From assembly GCF_900142605.1 (NCBI RefSeq), contig NZ_FRBL01000003.1, forward strand, positions 372,001 through 436,000: DNA of 64,000 bases, written 5' to 3'. The stretch is from Chitinophaga jiangningensis. GTDB taxonomy: Bacteria > Bacteroidota > Bacteroidia > Chitinophagales > Chitinophagaceae. Below are positions 44,498 to 54,051 of this stretch, in pieces. Both the position numbers and the translations under genes were made by a program. The notes under the pieces were generated by a model, which saw nothing but the letters and a program-made list of their open reading frames with translations, ran no database searches and had not been told where the DNA came from. The first letter of the stretch is position 1. Every line of letters starts with the position of its first letter.

Positions 44498-45853
44498 TTA
44501 CCCGGCGGAAACGCCCGATGCGTAAGGCCTTAGCAGACCTATGATCGTTTCGTTTTCCGGATACGGCGTGAGGTATTCGCGTATAGCCGTAGGGTTAGTA
44601 TGCTCCAAATGCCCGGGGAAATAACCCATCCCATAAAACTTACCCTTCTCCATCATGATGCAGCTTCGTTCTCCCGGCGTCAGTCCTTTGTCGTATATCG
44701 TTACGGAAGGCTGCTGATCCTGGAGGTAAACGATGGCTGCTGCCACCCGGTTATTATATTCCTCCGGGCTTTCATCCTTGCGGCAAGCGCCATTACACGT
44801 ACCGGCAGTGATACCTGCGCAGGTACCATCTCCCTTTTGCAAAAAACATAATTTGGGACACAGCTGAAATTCCCTGATCAGGGCCCGTAAAATCCGGTGC
44901 CCATCCACCAGCAAATTGAAACTATGTACAGGATGGGAATGTTTCCTTCGCTTTTCAATCACAATCCGCATGTACCCCAACTGGTCCTCAAACAGGTATA
45001 AACCATACCGGTATTCGATCCGTTTTTGGGCGGCGTTAAATGCCGGCCAGAGTCGCTTGATCTCCACCGACTCGAGAATGCCCGCCATCAGCTCTGTAGC
45101 CGTAGGCTGACAGGTGATCCGGTGAATGGTACGCAGAAAATTCTGCCGCTGCCGCCCCGGATTGTTCCCTGTAAAGTGGCTGTTTACCCGTTTCTTCAGG
45201 TCCTTAGCTTTTCCTACATATACCACCTTATCCTTCTGGTCATGAAAATAGTATACGCCTGGTACACTTGGCAAGTCTTTCACCTGCTCCGGTGGGAGGT
45301 TTGGAGGCAGAAACTGTTCTTTGGAACCACCTTTCAATGCACCGGAAATAGCATTGGCCTTGTCCTGCGCCAATAGCATGGCAAACAGCTTCATGGTAGC
45401 CTCCGCATCGCCGGCAGCGCGGTGACGACCGTTTATCGGAATCTGAAAATGCCGGCAGATATTACCCAGGCTATAGGATTGCAATCCGGGAAAAATCTTA
45501 CGCCCCAGCCGCACCGTACAAAGCTTACGGGTATCCAGCTCAAAACCGGCGGCCTTCAGGTGATGTTGCACAAACGAATAATCGAAATTCACATTATGTG
45601 CAACAAAAATATTGTCTTTAAGGAGACTGTGCACCAGCGGTGCCACGGCTTCAAATGGCGGGGCATCGGCCACCATCTCATTGGTAATGCCGGTCAAACT
45701 GCTGATGTAATGAGGAATGGGAATGCCAGGGTTTACAAGGGTATCATACTGCTGCACCAGCCCGCTGCCATCATATACAAAAATGGCTATTTCCGTAATC
45801 CCGTTGGCACTGGCATGGCCGCCAGTAGTTTCTATATCTACAATTGCATACAT
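44498..45853 (-). CDS. DEDDh exonuclease fused to a GIY-YIG endonuclease domain
   Basis: A 451-residue fusion. Residues 1 to about 170 are a DnaQ/epsilon-type 3'-5' exonuclease: IVDIETTGG (Exo I), FVAHNVNFDYSFV (Exo II) and HRAAGDAEAT (Exo III, His and Asp). From about 190 comes the UvrC/Cho-like GIY-YIG domain (LPSVPGVYYFHDQKDKVVYV, then GKAKDLKKRVNSH), followed by a C-terminal region with four cysteines (CPKLCFLQKGDGTCAGITAG) that may bind metal. It probably acts in DNA repair. The domain pair is known from several phyla. Confidence 0.88.
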   Translation of the reverse strand: MYAIVDIETTGGHASANGITEIAIFVYDGSGLVQQYDTLVNPGIPIPHYISSLTGITNEMVADAPPFEAVAPLVHSLLKDNIFVAHNVNFDYSFVQHHLKAAGFELDTRKLCTVRLGRKIFPGLQSYSLGNICRHFQIPINGRHRAAGDAEATMKLFAMLLAQDKANAISGALKGGSKEQFLPPNLPPEQVKDLPSVPGVYYFHDQKDKVVYVGKAKDLKKRVNSHFTGNNPGRQRQNFLRTIHRITCQPTATELMAGILESVEIKRLWPAFNAAQKRIEYRYGLYLFEDQLGYMRIVIEKRRKHSHPVHSFNLLVDGHRILRALIREFQLCPKLCFLQKGDGTCAGITAGTCNGACRKDESPEEYNNRVAAAIVYLQDQQPSVTIYDKGLTPGERSCIMMEKGKFYGMGYFPGHLEHTNPTAIREYLTPYPENETIIGLLRPYASGVSAG

Positions 45854-45874
45854 CCTGAAACAAAGATATTGCTT

Positions 45875-47047
45875 TTAGGATAATCCTGCTTCCTTCCTCC
45901 GGAGAAATGAGAGTCGCCACAATGCCAGCGATACATAAAACACCCAGAGCAGGAGCAGGTGTACGACCGACACCATATTATCTCCCAAACCAGCCCCGGA
46001 CTGCACAATGGCAATATAGATTTTCAGAAACGGCGTGGTGGGCAGTAAGGACGACAACAACTGCATTCCCCTGGGAAGCGAGTCATACGGCCAGGCAAGC
46101 CCGCTGAGCAGAAAGAATGGATAGGTAGAAAACACCATCAGCTGGGCCGTGAGCAGCTGCCCTTTAAATAAGGTGCCCAGGGTAAAGCCCATCGGGATTA
46201 ACGTCAATATAAATAAAACAAATGCAATCGATACATCCAGCGGATGGCCCCTGAAAGGGATGTCAAGCGTGCGGTAATTAACCGTCATGAAGAAGGCAGC
46301 GTATCCGCAGAAAAGGATAAAGTAAAAGAGCGATTTCCCCCAGAGCGCGGTCGACAGACTATTCCCCGCCATTCCTATCACCTGCCCCAGGTGTTTCCGT
46401 TGCCGGTCGAGCGCCACACTCTCCGCCAGCCCTATCAGCAGCGTTTGTTGCAGGATCAGCGCCAGCAGCCCCGGCAGCAGGAATCCCCCGTAACTGGAAC
46501 GAGTGTTGTACACCGGCCGGTAATCAAAATTCACGGGCATGGTTTCCCGCATGGCAATCTCATTGTTATTTCCCTGCATCTGGTTATATTTCAGTCGCAC
46601 CCCCGCTCCTACGGCCATACCAATATTGGTAATGCCCATTGCCAGCTCACTGGAAGGCAGGAATCGTGCCCCGTTCACCACCAGCACTACGTCCGCCTGT
46701 TTTAAGCCCAGCAGGTTTTTCTCCATACCTTTGGGCAGGAACAAAAAGCCCTGCGTATCGCCATAGTACATGCTCTTTTGCGCGTCCTCCATGTTGGCGG
46801 CCCTTACCAGCTTCGTGATCTGGAGGTTGCCCACCTGTTCCACAAATGTGCGGGAAAGGTCGGTATTATCTTCGTCCACCACACCCAGCAGCACCTGCTC
46901 TTCCACTTTGTACTGGTAAATACTTCCGTAGAAAAACGCATAGATCAGCGGCGCCAGCAGCAGGGTCAGCGTAAGACTATGATCCGAGGCGATCAGCTTC
47001 AGTTCCCGGAGAAACACACGTCCTATGTGAGAGAAAAAATCAGGCAT
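45875..47047 (-). CDS. ABC-2 type permease subunit (second of pair)
   Basis: A 390-residue ABC-2 (YhhJ/YbhR type) membrane protein: one N-terminal helix (LTLLLAPLIYAFFYGSIYQY), a large extracytoplasmic domain of about 140 residues, and five helices after residue 190. The ATG at 47047 is preferred to a TTG at 47059; it overlaps the previous gene by eight bases. It is the last gene of the TolC-HlyD-permease-permease operon. Confidence 0.87.
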   Translation of the reverse strand: MPDFFSHIGRVFLRELKLIASDHSLTLTLLLAPLIYAFFYGSIYQYKVEEQVLLGVVDEDNTDLSRTFVEQVGNLQITKLVRAANMEDAQKSMYYGDTQGFLFLPKGMEKNLLGLKQADVVLVVNGARFLPSSELAMGITNIGMAVGAGVRLKYNQMQGNNNEIAMRETMPVNFDYRPVYNTRSSYGGFLLPGLLALILQQTLLIGLAESVALDRQRKHLGQVIGMAGNSLSTALWGKSLFYFILFCGYAAFFMTVNYRTLDIPFRGHPLDVSIAFVLFILTLIPMGFTLGTLFKGQLLTAQLMVFSTYPFFLLSGLAWPYDSLPRGMQLLSSLLPTTPFLKIYIAIVQSGAGLGDNMVSVVHLLLLWVFYVSLALWRLSFLRRKEAGLS

Positions 47048-48209
47048 GTTGTACAGCAAGTTTATTCAGCCTGCGCTGAAACACGATAATAGCCACCGGA
47101 AACGTCAGCACTATAAAAATCAGCAGGTGCCCCATCTCTTTATAACAATACAGTAAAGGCAGCTTCATAAAATACACTTTGAACAACGAATCCAGGAATG
47201 GCGTAAACGGCATTAGCTGCGCGTAATACTGATCAAACCAGGGCATGCCCCAGCGGGGAAAAGTAAAGCCGCTGAATACGAAGGCCGGCGAAGTATAGAA
47301 CAGGCCTATATCACAGGCCAGCATTACATCATTGAATATGGACGATACCAGCATCCCCACCCCAATACAGGCAATGGCCAGCAGGGTATACATCACAAAC
47401 AAAGGCCAGTTAGTGGCTAACAAGCCATTGGCAAAAATGGGAAACATGATGCACGTTACGAGCAGGTAGTTTACCCAGGCTACTGATAAATGTGCGAGTG
47501 ACTTTCCCATAATCACCACCGACGCGGAACCACCGGCCTGCTCTCGCAACTCCTCCATGGTGCCTGTATTTCTCTCATAATTCAACGTGAGAATAGCTAC
47601 CATGATAATCATCATCTGTAAGGCTACCGCAATCAATCCGGGCACCAGGTAAGCCTGATAGTCGTACCGCGGGTTGTACAGCACCCAGGAATGCAGGTTC
47701 ACGGGCAATACGAGCGACATCGCCTGCCCCGACGGCATCCCTTTTTTTACGAACTTCTGCAGGATCACACCCGAACCGGCGGTAATAATCACCTGCGCCG
47801 CATCCTTGTAAATAAGCTTGGAGGTCACCAGCGACGCGGCATTAGCATAAAGTGTAACAGTTGTAGGATGCCGGCTTTTGATATCATTATCCATTCCTGG
47901 TGGAAAATGTATGGCGGCCAGGATTTCTCCTTTCTTCATCAGCGATTCTATCTCTGCATAACTATTTACCTGCCTGGTGAAATGAATCGATTCTGTTTCC
48001 TCCAGCATAAAGGTAAACTGTCGCGACAAGGGTGAATGCGATTCATCCCAAACCGCCACGGGAAGGTCCTGAGCGAACTTATTATTATAGATCAGCGCGT
48101 AAATAGTACAGATAATCACCGGCACTACCAGCAGCACCACATAGTGAACCGGCAGTGTGAGAATCCGCTTCCATTCACGGATAAAAATTTTATATACAGC
48201 TAAGATCAT
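47040..48209 (-). CDS. ABC-2 type permease subunit (first of pair)
   Basis: A 389-residue ABC-2 permease with the same architecture as its neighbour: N-terminal helix (HYVVLLVVPVIICTIYALIY), periplasmic domain, then five helices including NYERNTGTMEELREQAG, a mark of drug/ion exporters of the YbhS/YbhR family. It overlaps the HlyD gene by four bases (ATGA). No nucleotide-binding domain is present in this protein or its neighbours. Confidence 0.88.
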   Translation of the reverse strand: MILAVYKIFIREWKRILTLPVHYVVLLVVPVIICTIYALIYNNKFAQDLPVAVWDESHSPLSRQFTFMLEETESIHFTRQVNSYAEIESLMKKGEILAAIHFPPGMDNDIKSRHPTTVTLYANAASLVTSKLIYKDAAQVIITAGSGVILQKFVKKGMPSGQAMSLVLPVNLHSWVLYNPRYDYQAYLVPGLIAVALQMMIIMVAILTLNYERNTGTMEELREQAGGSASVVIMGKSLAHLSVAWVNYLLVTCIMFPIFANGLLATNWPLFVMYTLLAIACIGVGMLVSSIFNDVMLACDIGLFYTSPAFVFSGFTFPRWGMPWFDQYYAQLMPFTPFLDSLFKVYFMKLPLLYCYKEMGHLLIFIVLTFPVAIIVFQRRLNKLAVQHA

Positions 48210-49195
48210 GGCAGGTTCATACTTGCGGTCATTCCTGGTCTCAAACCATTGATGGCAGCTTCATTAACGGGTTTAAAATCGACGGTAAATGTCCGCAGTT
48301 CAAAATCTCCCTTGGCTTTCACCGGTACCCAGTTGGCAAAAGTGAGCGAGGGCGACACCTCATGCACCTTTGCATCAAATTTCTCCGGCTCACAGCCCGG
48401 CACCGTCATTTTCACGACTGTGCCCAGTTTGAGTTTGTTCATCTGATCCTGGCGGATGTTGAAGCGCATGTGATAGGTTTCCGGCTTTTGCAAAGTAATC
48501 AGCGGATAGCCGATGGACACTATTTCTCCTTCAGAGATCACCATGGAAGATATGATACCGTCAGATGGCGCATGGATATACGTATTATCAGAGAGTGCTT
48601 TGGTGAGTTCATAGCCTTCACGGGCCTGGGTAAGAATGGCCGCTGCAGCCTGGATCAGCTCCGGCCGGCGTCCCTGTTCCAGCATTTCCACATTCAGTTT
48701 GGCAGTTTCCATTTCCTTTTTGGACGCCTGGAGTTTGAAATACACCAGGTCTTTCTCCTGGCCGGAAATCACTTCATCACTAAACAGGTTTTCCATGCGC
48801 TTATAGGTTTTCTGCATCAGCTCATACTGGTCCTGTGTGATCTTATATAGATTATTGGCAGCCTGGATCACCTCCGGTCGGGCGCCTTTCTGTAGCAGCG
48901 TAAGCTGGGCCTGAGCTGCGTCAATGGCGGCCAGTGCCTGATTACGGATGGCATTTATTTCTGTGGAACGCAATACGCCAAGCAGTTGCCCTTTGCGGAC
49001 GGTATCGCCCTGTTTAACCAACAGGCTATCCAATCTGCCGGGAAACTCCGCGGCCACATCCACGTAGTCGGCATCTACCATCCCGATCACTGAATCGTCA
49101 GCGGCAGTGGGCTTCTTCACGAAGAAGAACAAAGCGATGATAATAATGATAATGGGAACAAGTAAGGCCCAATAATTTTTAAGAAAGTTCCTCAT
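48206..49195 (-). CDS. HlyD family periplasmic adaptor (membrane fusion protein)
   Basis: A 329-residue adaptor. One N-terminal membrane helix (WALLVPIIIIIIALFFFV) is followed by the biotinyl-lipoyl half motif FPGRLDSLLVKQGDTVRKGQ, a long coiled-coil hairpin (two arms with similar GARPEVIQAA and GRRPELIQAA pieces) and the second half-motif HAPSDGIISSMVISEGE. It bridges inner-membrane permease and TolC. The ATG at 49195 is chosen because the extra residues to 49234 lie inside the tolC gene. Confidence 0.92.
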   Translation of the reverse strand: MRNFLKNYWALLVPIIIIIIALFFFVKKPTAADDSVIGMVDADYVDVAAEFPGRLDSLLVKQGDTVRKGQLLGVLRSTEINAIRNQALAAIDAAQAQLTLLQKGARPEVIQAANNLYKITQDQYELMQKTYKRMENLFSDEVISGQEKDLVYFKLQASKKEMETAKLNVEMLEQGRRPELIQAAAAILTQAREGYELTKALSDNTYIHAPSDGIISSMVISEGEIVSIGYPLITLQKPETYHMRFNIRQDQMNKLKLGTVVKMTVPGCEPEKFDAKVHEVSPSLTFANWVPVKAKGDFELRTFTVDFKPVNEAAINGLRPGMTASMNLP

Positions 49196-49205
49196 CTGTA
49201 TGCGT

Positions 49206-50675
49206 TTATTTCGTTCCGTCAATGTAAGCGGCAAACTCCTCGGGAGTGCCCAGTACGTTCCAGTATTCGGCCATAGCCAGGTAGTATCCCAATACGGCAG
49301 TATAATAGATCTTCTCCATCTCCTCTTCCATCAGGAGTGCATCATTCACATCCTTTACGGAAGAGAGTTGATTTTCCATGCGGTCGGTGATCAGGACAGT
49401 GGTGAGTCGCGCCTGTTGCCGCGCACTATCGAGCGAGGCTACTTCATTTTGGAGCGACTGCATTTTGTTTTTGGCCACTGCCAGCCGCAGCTCCAGATTA
49501 GTTTTAGTATTTTCAGCCGCCAGTTTTGCTTCCTCTACCAGTTGTTCACTGGCGCGGGTGCGCTTCACGCGGGAAAAGCCGTCGAAAATATTCCATTGGA
49601 GTTCCACCCCTACCATCCAGGGTGGAATGGTAACGGGCAGGTCTTTCTGGTATACGTTCACGTTACCAATGGCAAAAATATTGGGGAGGGACAGCGAGCG
49701 GGTTGCCTTTACCGCTACTTTGGCCTGGTCGGTGGCGTTGGCCACCAGCCTGTAGGTGGCGTTATTATCCAGTTGCACCTCCGCTGGCGCATCACTGCTG
49801 GCGATGTCGTAGCGATTGTATTCCAGCGTGTCGTTGATGACCAGTGGCGTATTGAGCGGCTGCCCCAGCAGCTTATTAAGCTCGAGGATAGCGTTTTGTT
49901 TGTCCAGCTGCAGGTTGGCGTAACGATTGGCGGCCTGCGTGTAGGATACATTCGCCCAGTTTAGTAAGTAAGGCGGAAGTATCTGGTTCTTTTTCAAAGA
50001 CGCCGCGTAGGCTTTATTTTTCTCAAACGCTTTCAGTATGATGGCCTCATGTGAGAGGATGGTGTTAAGATAGAGGATGCGCAGGTATTGGGCGCTGATG
50101 CCAAAAGTTAGTTCCTTTTCTACCAGCTGCTGATTGAATTCGCCTGCCTTTACGTTGGTGCGTGCCAGTTCCTGTGCGGAGGCTATTTTTCCGCCCATGT
50201 AAATGGGTTGCCTTACAAACACGCCAGCGGTAAAGTAGGATTGCTTGGCCAGTGCCGGGTTATAATCCGGGTAGGCCGTGTTCAGGATGCTTTTGGTGGT
50301 GGTGGAGATTTTATCTTTTACTGCCTGTGGGAGGTCCTGGCCGGTGATCTGGTGAAATACTTCATTGGCGGTATTCACGGCCTGTGCGGACGACCCGTCG
50401 ACCACCCCGTTTTTCACCTGCTGCAGATTTATTTCCAGTGGCTTAACGAGGTAGTTGTAGCCTGCGAGCACGTCCACCTTAGGGAAATAAGCGCGGTTAT
50501 TTGCCTGCAGGGAATACTCCCTGGCTTTGAGCGAGTGTTGCGCCTGCTGCACCACGATGTTGCCCTGCCTGGCGATGCGGTAACAATCTTTTAATGAGAG
50601 CTCCTTCCCGGCATCCTGGGCATAAGCTGGAACAGCAAGTATAATCGGAATGATGATAGCTGGGAATTGTTTCAT
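49206..50675 (-). CDS. TolC family outer membrane efflux protein
   Basis: A 489-residue protein with signal peptide MKQFPAIIIPIILAVPAYAQ and two OEP repeats: LSLKDCYRIARQGNIVVQQA begins the first, and VGVELQWNIFDGFSRVKRTR opens the second half. It forms the outer-membrane channel of the efflux system. First gene of the operon; the ATG at 50675 matches the signal peptide. Confidence 0.93.
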   Translation of the reverse strand: MKQFPAIIIPIILAVPAYAQDAGKELSLKDCYRIARQGNIVVQQAQHSLKAREYSLQANNRAYFPKVDVLAGYNYLVKPLEINLQQVKNGVVDGSSAQAVNTANEVFHQITGQDLPQAVKDKISTTTKSILNTAYPDYNPALAKQSYFTAGVFVRQPIYMGGKIASAQELARTNVKAGEFNQQLVEKELTFGISAQYLRILYLNTILSHEAIILKAFEKNKAYAASLKKNQILPPYLLNWANVSYTQAANRYANLQLDKQNAILELNKLLGQPLNTPLVINDTLEYNRYDIASSDAPAEVQLDNNATYRLVANATDQAKVAVKATRSLSLPNIFAIGNVNVYQKDLPVTIPPWMVGVELQWNIFDGFSRVKRTRASEQLVEEAKLAAENTKTNLELRLAVAKNKMQSLQNEVASLDSARQQARLTTVLITDRMENQLSSVKDVNDALLMEEEMEKIYYTAVLGYYLAMAEYWNVLGTPEEFAAYIDGTK

Positions 50676-50990
50676 ACGATATGCATTTCTGAGCAACGCC
50701 ACCATTTTTGGGTTCATCCGACAGATAAACAATTAATTATGCATAATGTTTGTGTTATTTGAAAAAAAATGATGATTAATTAATCTGTTTTCCCTTACCT
50801 CCGAATTTCTTAACTTAGTAAAGCACAATTTGTACATCATTTTCAATATTTAGTGCATTTGCATCCGTCCGGCAATTAATGACCTTTGTGTTGTTTATAT
50901 GAACAAACAAATTGCGGACTTGTTATGCTTTGAGAGCAACACCGTCCCATTACAGGTCATAATATTTCATCATTATAAAACCATTCACTT
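50676..50990. other. Divergent intergenic region between tolC and yceI genes
   Basis: A 315-base A+T-rich stretch that must hold the promoters of both the efflux operon (minus) and the YceI run (plus). TTATGCTTTG at about 50926-50935 is the nearest thing to a -7 box for the plus side. A 37-codon frame starting at 50899 overlaps the YceI start and does not look like a gene. Confidence 0.5.
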
Positions 50991-51527
50991 ATGGCAAAAA
51001 CAACTTGGGTAGCAGATGCTGACCACAGCGAGCTTGGCTTCAAGATCAGACACCTGATGATTACCAACATCAATGGTAAATTCGACAACTTCACAGTGGA
51101 GGCCGAAACGGAAGAAGAGGATTTCATGAATGCCAAAGTAACTGCCACCGTGGATATTGACTCTGTAAATACCGGCAACGCACAGCGCGATGGTCACCTT
51201 CGCAGCCCTGATTTCTTTGATGTAGACAAATACCGCAATATTGTATTTAAGGCTACCAAAGCAGAAAGCGTGGATAACGACGGCTCCTATACACTGTATG
51301 GCGACCTTACCATACGCGATGTCACTAAGCCCATTAAGTTAGATGTGGAATTCGGCGGGGTGGTAAAAGATCCCTGGGGCAATACCAAAGCAGGTTTTAC
51401 GGTGCATGGCAAAATTAACCGTAAAGACTTCGGATTAAACTGGAACGCAGTCACTGAAGCCGGCGGGGTGATGGTGAGTGATGAAGTAAAGATCCACTGC
51501 GAAGTACAGATGCTGAAAAGATCATAA
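50991..51527 (+). CDS. YceI family protein
   Basis: A 178-residue lipocalin-like beta-barrel: TTWVADADHSELGFKIRHLM, DIDSVNTGNAQRDGHLRSPD, and FTVHGKINRKDFGLNWN. YceI proteins bind polyisoprenoid chains in a long hydrophobic pocket. There is no signal peptide, so it acts in the cytoplasm. It begins a co-oriented run reaching to 55409 but has its own terminator. Confidence 0.92.
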   Translation: MAKTTWVADADHSELGFKIRHLMITNINGKFDNFTVEAETEEEDFMNAKVTATVDIDSVNTGNAQRDGHLRSPDFFDVDKYRNIVFKATKAESVDNDGSYTLYGDLTIRDVTKPIKLDVEFGGVVKDPWGNTKAGFTVHGKINRKDFGLNWNAVTEAGGVMVSDEVKIHCEVQMLKRS

Positions 51528-51540
51528 AAAATATTACGCG

Positions 51541-51566
51541 GTCCCGCCATGCTGCGGGACTTTTTC
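51541..51566 (+). terminator. Terminator after the YceI gene
   Basis: GTCCCGC (51541-51547) pairs with GCGGGAC (51554-51560), followed by TTTTTC. Confidence 0.88.
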
Positions 51567-51584
51567 ATTCATAAACACATTACC

Positions 51585-52517
51585 ATGAGCGCAATAAAGG
51601 GCATACATCACGTAACAGCGATAGCAGGACGGGCCAAAAAGAACTTTGATTTTTATACAAGGGTAATGGGATTACGATTTGTAAAGAAAACCGTCAATTT
51701 CGATGACCCTAATACCTATCATTTTTATTATGGAGATGAAAAAGGTGACCCGGGTACAATTCTCACGTTCTTTCCGTGGGAAGACATCGCAACGGGCCGC
51801 AGAGGTACGCACATGGCCACTGAGATCGGGTATTCTGTGCCGGAAGGCAGCCTGGATTTCTGGCTGAAACGATTCGAGAAAGAAAACATAATATATAATA
51901 AACCCTCTTCCAAATTTGGAGAGGTATACCTCACCTTCTTAGATCCGGATGGACTCAAAATTGAGCTGACGGTACCCGAGCAGTCGGACGACCGCAAGCC
52001 ATGGGAGACAGCGGAGATCAAAGAAAACAATGCCACCAGGGGCTTTCATCATGTAACGCTTACCCTGGACGATATTCAGCCTACGGCCGATTTACTTGTA
52101 TCCGTATTTGGCTGGGAACTGAAAAAGAACCATACCAACCGCTATCGCTTTGCCGGCCCGGAAGGCCAGCAGGGCGGGTTTATCGACCTGGTGGAAGCCA
52201 AAGGTGAAATGCGGGGACATGTGGCAGGCGGCAGTGTACACCACGTAGCCTTCCGCGTGCCTGATGAAGCGACGCAGGAAAAATTAAGAACAGAACTGGA
52301 AAACAGGGGGCTGCACCTCACCACGGTGCTGGATAGAAAATACTTCAAATCCGTTTACTTCCGTGAGCCGGGCGGCGTGTTGTTTGAACTGGCTACTGAT
52401 GCACCGGGTTTCACGGTAGACGAACCACTCAACGAGCTGGGCACCCACCTGATGCTGCCACCACAATATGAAGCACAGCGGGAAGAGATTATAAAAAAAT
52501 TAGTAAAGCTGGATTAA
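51585..52517 (+). CDS. VOC-type ring-cleaving dioxygenase (MhqA/MhqO-like)
   Basis: A 310-residue protein of two glyoxalase/VOC modules. IKGIHHVTAIAGRAKKNFDF opens the first and TRGFHHVTLTLDDIQPTADL the second; the metal ligands are in HHV and the later SVHHVAFRV and FEL motifs. B. subtilis MhqO of this type detoxifies quinones together with the esterase MhqD, and a MhqD-like gene follows by two bases, so the same pair is likely here. Confidence 0.9.
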   Translation: MSAIKGIHHVTAIAGRAKKNFDFYTRVMGLRFVKKTVNFDDPNTYHFYYGDEKGDPGTILTFFPWEDIATGRRGTHMATEIGYSVPEGSLDFWLKRFEKENIIYNKPSSKFGEVYLTFLDPDGLKIELTVPEQSDDRKPWETAEIKENNATRGFHHVTLTLDDIQPTADLLVSVFGWELKKNHTNRYRFAGPEGQQGGFIDLVEAKGEMRGHVAGGSVHHVAFRVPDEATQEKLRTELENRGLHLTTVLDRKYFKSVYFREPGGVLFELATDAPGFTVDEPLNELGTHLMLPPQYEAQREEIIKKLVKLD

Positions 52518-52519
52518 CG

Positions 52520-53146
52520 ATGGACTTTAAACCCCTGCAATATATCTGGGAACCGGCTGTCAACGGTAACGGTTATACGCTGTTGCTGCTCCATGGCACC
52601 GGTGGTGATGAAACGGATTTACTGCCGCTGGCAGCCGAACTGGGCAAGGGTTACCATGTACTCAGTGTACGCGGTAACGTTAGTGAACATGGCATGCCGC
52701 GGTTTTTCCGTCGACTCTCCATGGGTGTATTTGACGAAAAGGATGTACATTTCCGTACGCATGAGCTGGTACACTTTTTAAAGGAGCTGTCGCTCGAAAA
52801 AGGTTTTGACGTGGACAAGCTAATCCCCGTGGGTTATTCCAACGGCGCCAATATCGCGGGAGCCATATTGATGCTGTACCCGGAGCTGCTGGCAGGCGCG
52901 GTATTGTTCCGCCCCATGCAGCCGTTGCAGGGAATTGAAGATCCGTTTGAAACCGAAAAAGCACAGCCTGTATTTATGAGTGGCGGTTTACAGGATGCAA
53001 CCCTGGAACCCGGAGCTACCGAGAGCTATGCGACATTACTGGAAGCCAACGGCTTTGCGGTAAAATTAGAAATGCTCGACACAGGCCACCAGCTTACCCG
53101 GCAGGATGTTACGCTTGCTGCACAGTGGCTGGCCCAATCATTTTAG
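52520..53146 (+). CDS. Alpha/beta hydrolase, carboxylesterase/MhqD-like
   Basis: A 208-residue hydrolase: LLLHGTGGDETDLLPLA (oxyanion region), nucleophile PVGYSNGANIA, acid in VFMSGGLQDATLEPG and histidine in DTGHQLTRQDV. It is of the phospholipase/carboxylesterase type. Its start follows two bases after the VOC dioxygenase stop, so they are translationally linked, as in mhqOD operons. Confidence 0.9.
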   Translation: MDFKPLQYIWEPAVNGNGYTLLLLHGTGGDETDLLPLAAELGKGYHVLSVRGNVSEHGMPRFFRRLSMGVFDEKDVHFRTHELVHFLKELSLEKGFDVDKLIPVGYSNGANIAGAILMLYPELLAGAVLFRPMQPLQGIEDPFETEKAQPVFMSGGLQDATLEPGATESYATLLEANGFAVKLEMLDTGHQLTRQDVTLAAQWLAQSF

Positions 53147-53179
53147 ATTAACGCTGACAAGGAAGCAGCTTATAGATTT

Positions 53180-53581
53180 ATGGAAGAATCAGTGAAAGTT
53201 AGTATTGGTCAGAATCCCTACCAGGTGTCCATAGATACCAGAGGTCACCGCTGGCTGGCAGATGAACCCGAGGAAGTTGGCGGCGGCGATACCGCCCCTA
53301 AGCCCGGAGAATTATTGCTGAGCAGTCTTGGCGCCTGTACGGCCATTACGGTTACCATGTATGCCAAACGAAAGAAATGGCCGCTGGAAGGCGTGGAAAT
53401 TGAACTGTTTTTCAATAAGGACAAAAAACCGGATCCTAATACGACCGTTATTGAACGTAATATTGCCTTCCAGGGTAACCTGGATGACGAACAACGGGCA
53501 AGACTGCTGCAGATTGCGGACTCCTGCCCTGTTCATAAGGTATTGAGTAATCCTATTGTTATCATCAGCAATCCCGCTTAA
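53180..53581 (+). CDS. OsmC family peroxiredoxin-like protein
   Basis: A 133-residue OsmC/YhfA-fold protein. The reactive cysteines are in LLSSLGACTAITVTMYAKRK and in ADSCPVHKVL near the C-terminus. OsmC proteins reduce organic hydroperoxides; the YhfA-like subgroup may have other thiol functions. It continues the redox-themed run. Confidence 0.9.
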   Translation: MEESVKVSIGQNPYQVSIDTRGHRWLADEPEEVGGGDTAPKPGELLLSSLGACTAITVTMYAKRKKWPLEGVEIELFFNKDKKPDPNTTVIERNIAFQGNLDDEQRARLLQIADSCPVHKVLSNPIVIISNPA

Positions 53582-53597
53582 TAAAACGGACATTCGT

Positions 53598-54047
53598 ATG
53601 AAAGACATTACCAAGAAATACACCAACGGCGAGGTGACCATCGTATGGAAGCCCAATGTGTGTATACACTCAGAAGTATGCTTCCATGGTTTGCCGGAGG
53701 TATTCAATCCGCATACCAAACCCTGGATCAACGCCGAAGGTGCCACCACTGAACGCATCATCAACCAGGTAAAACAATGCCCATCCGGCGCACTCACCTA
53801 TTACCTGAACAGTGAGGTGGCAGCCGAAGGCGGCGTTGCACCAGACATTGAAGCCGAAAGCATCGTGGAGCCGCTGCCAAACGGGCCACTGCTTGTATAT
53901 GGCAACATCGTGGTGAAAGACGCCGATGGCAAGGAAACACGTAAAAACAAAGTGACTGCTTTTTGCCGCTGTGGTGCTTCGTCCAACAAGCCTTACTGCG
54001 ATGGCACGCACGTAAAAATCAATTTCAGAGATAAACCTGAATCATAA
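53598..54047 (+). CDS. Fer4_19 (YjdI-like) and CDGSH iron-sulfur fusion protein
   Basis: A 149-residue two-part protein. Residues 1-70 match YjdI (VTIVWKPNVCIHSEVCFHGL and VKQCPSGALTYYL, three conserved cysteines of the divergent ferredoxin), and the C-terminus is a CDGSH-type 2Fe-2S site (FCRCGASSNKPYCDGTH: three Cys and one His). The start at 53598 is taken because the frame upstream overlaps the OsmC gene. The small GNAT gene that follows is the usual YjdJ-like neighbour. Confidence 0.88.
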   Translation: MKDITKKYTNGEVTIVWKPNVCIHSEVCFHGLPEVFNPHTKPWINAEGATTERIINQVKQCPSGALTYYLNSEVAAEGGVAPDIEAESIVEPLPNGPLLVYGNIVVKDADGKETRKNKVTAFCRCGASSNKPYCDGTHVKINFRDKPES

Positions 54048-54051
54048 TCAT

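Noticed and set aside
50899..51012. 37-codon frame before the YceI gene
   Set aside because: It overlaps the YceI start in another frame, has no ribosome binding site and low-complexity content.
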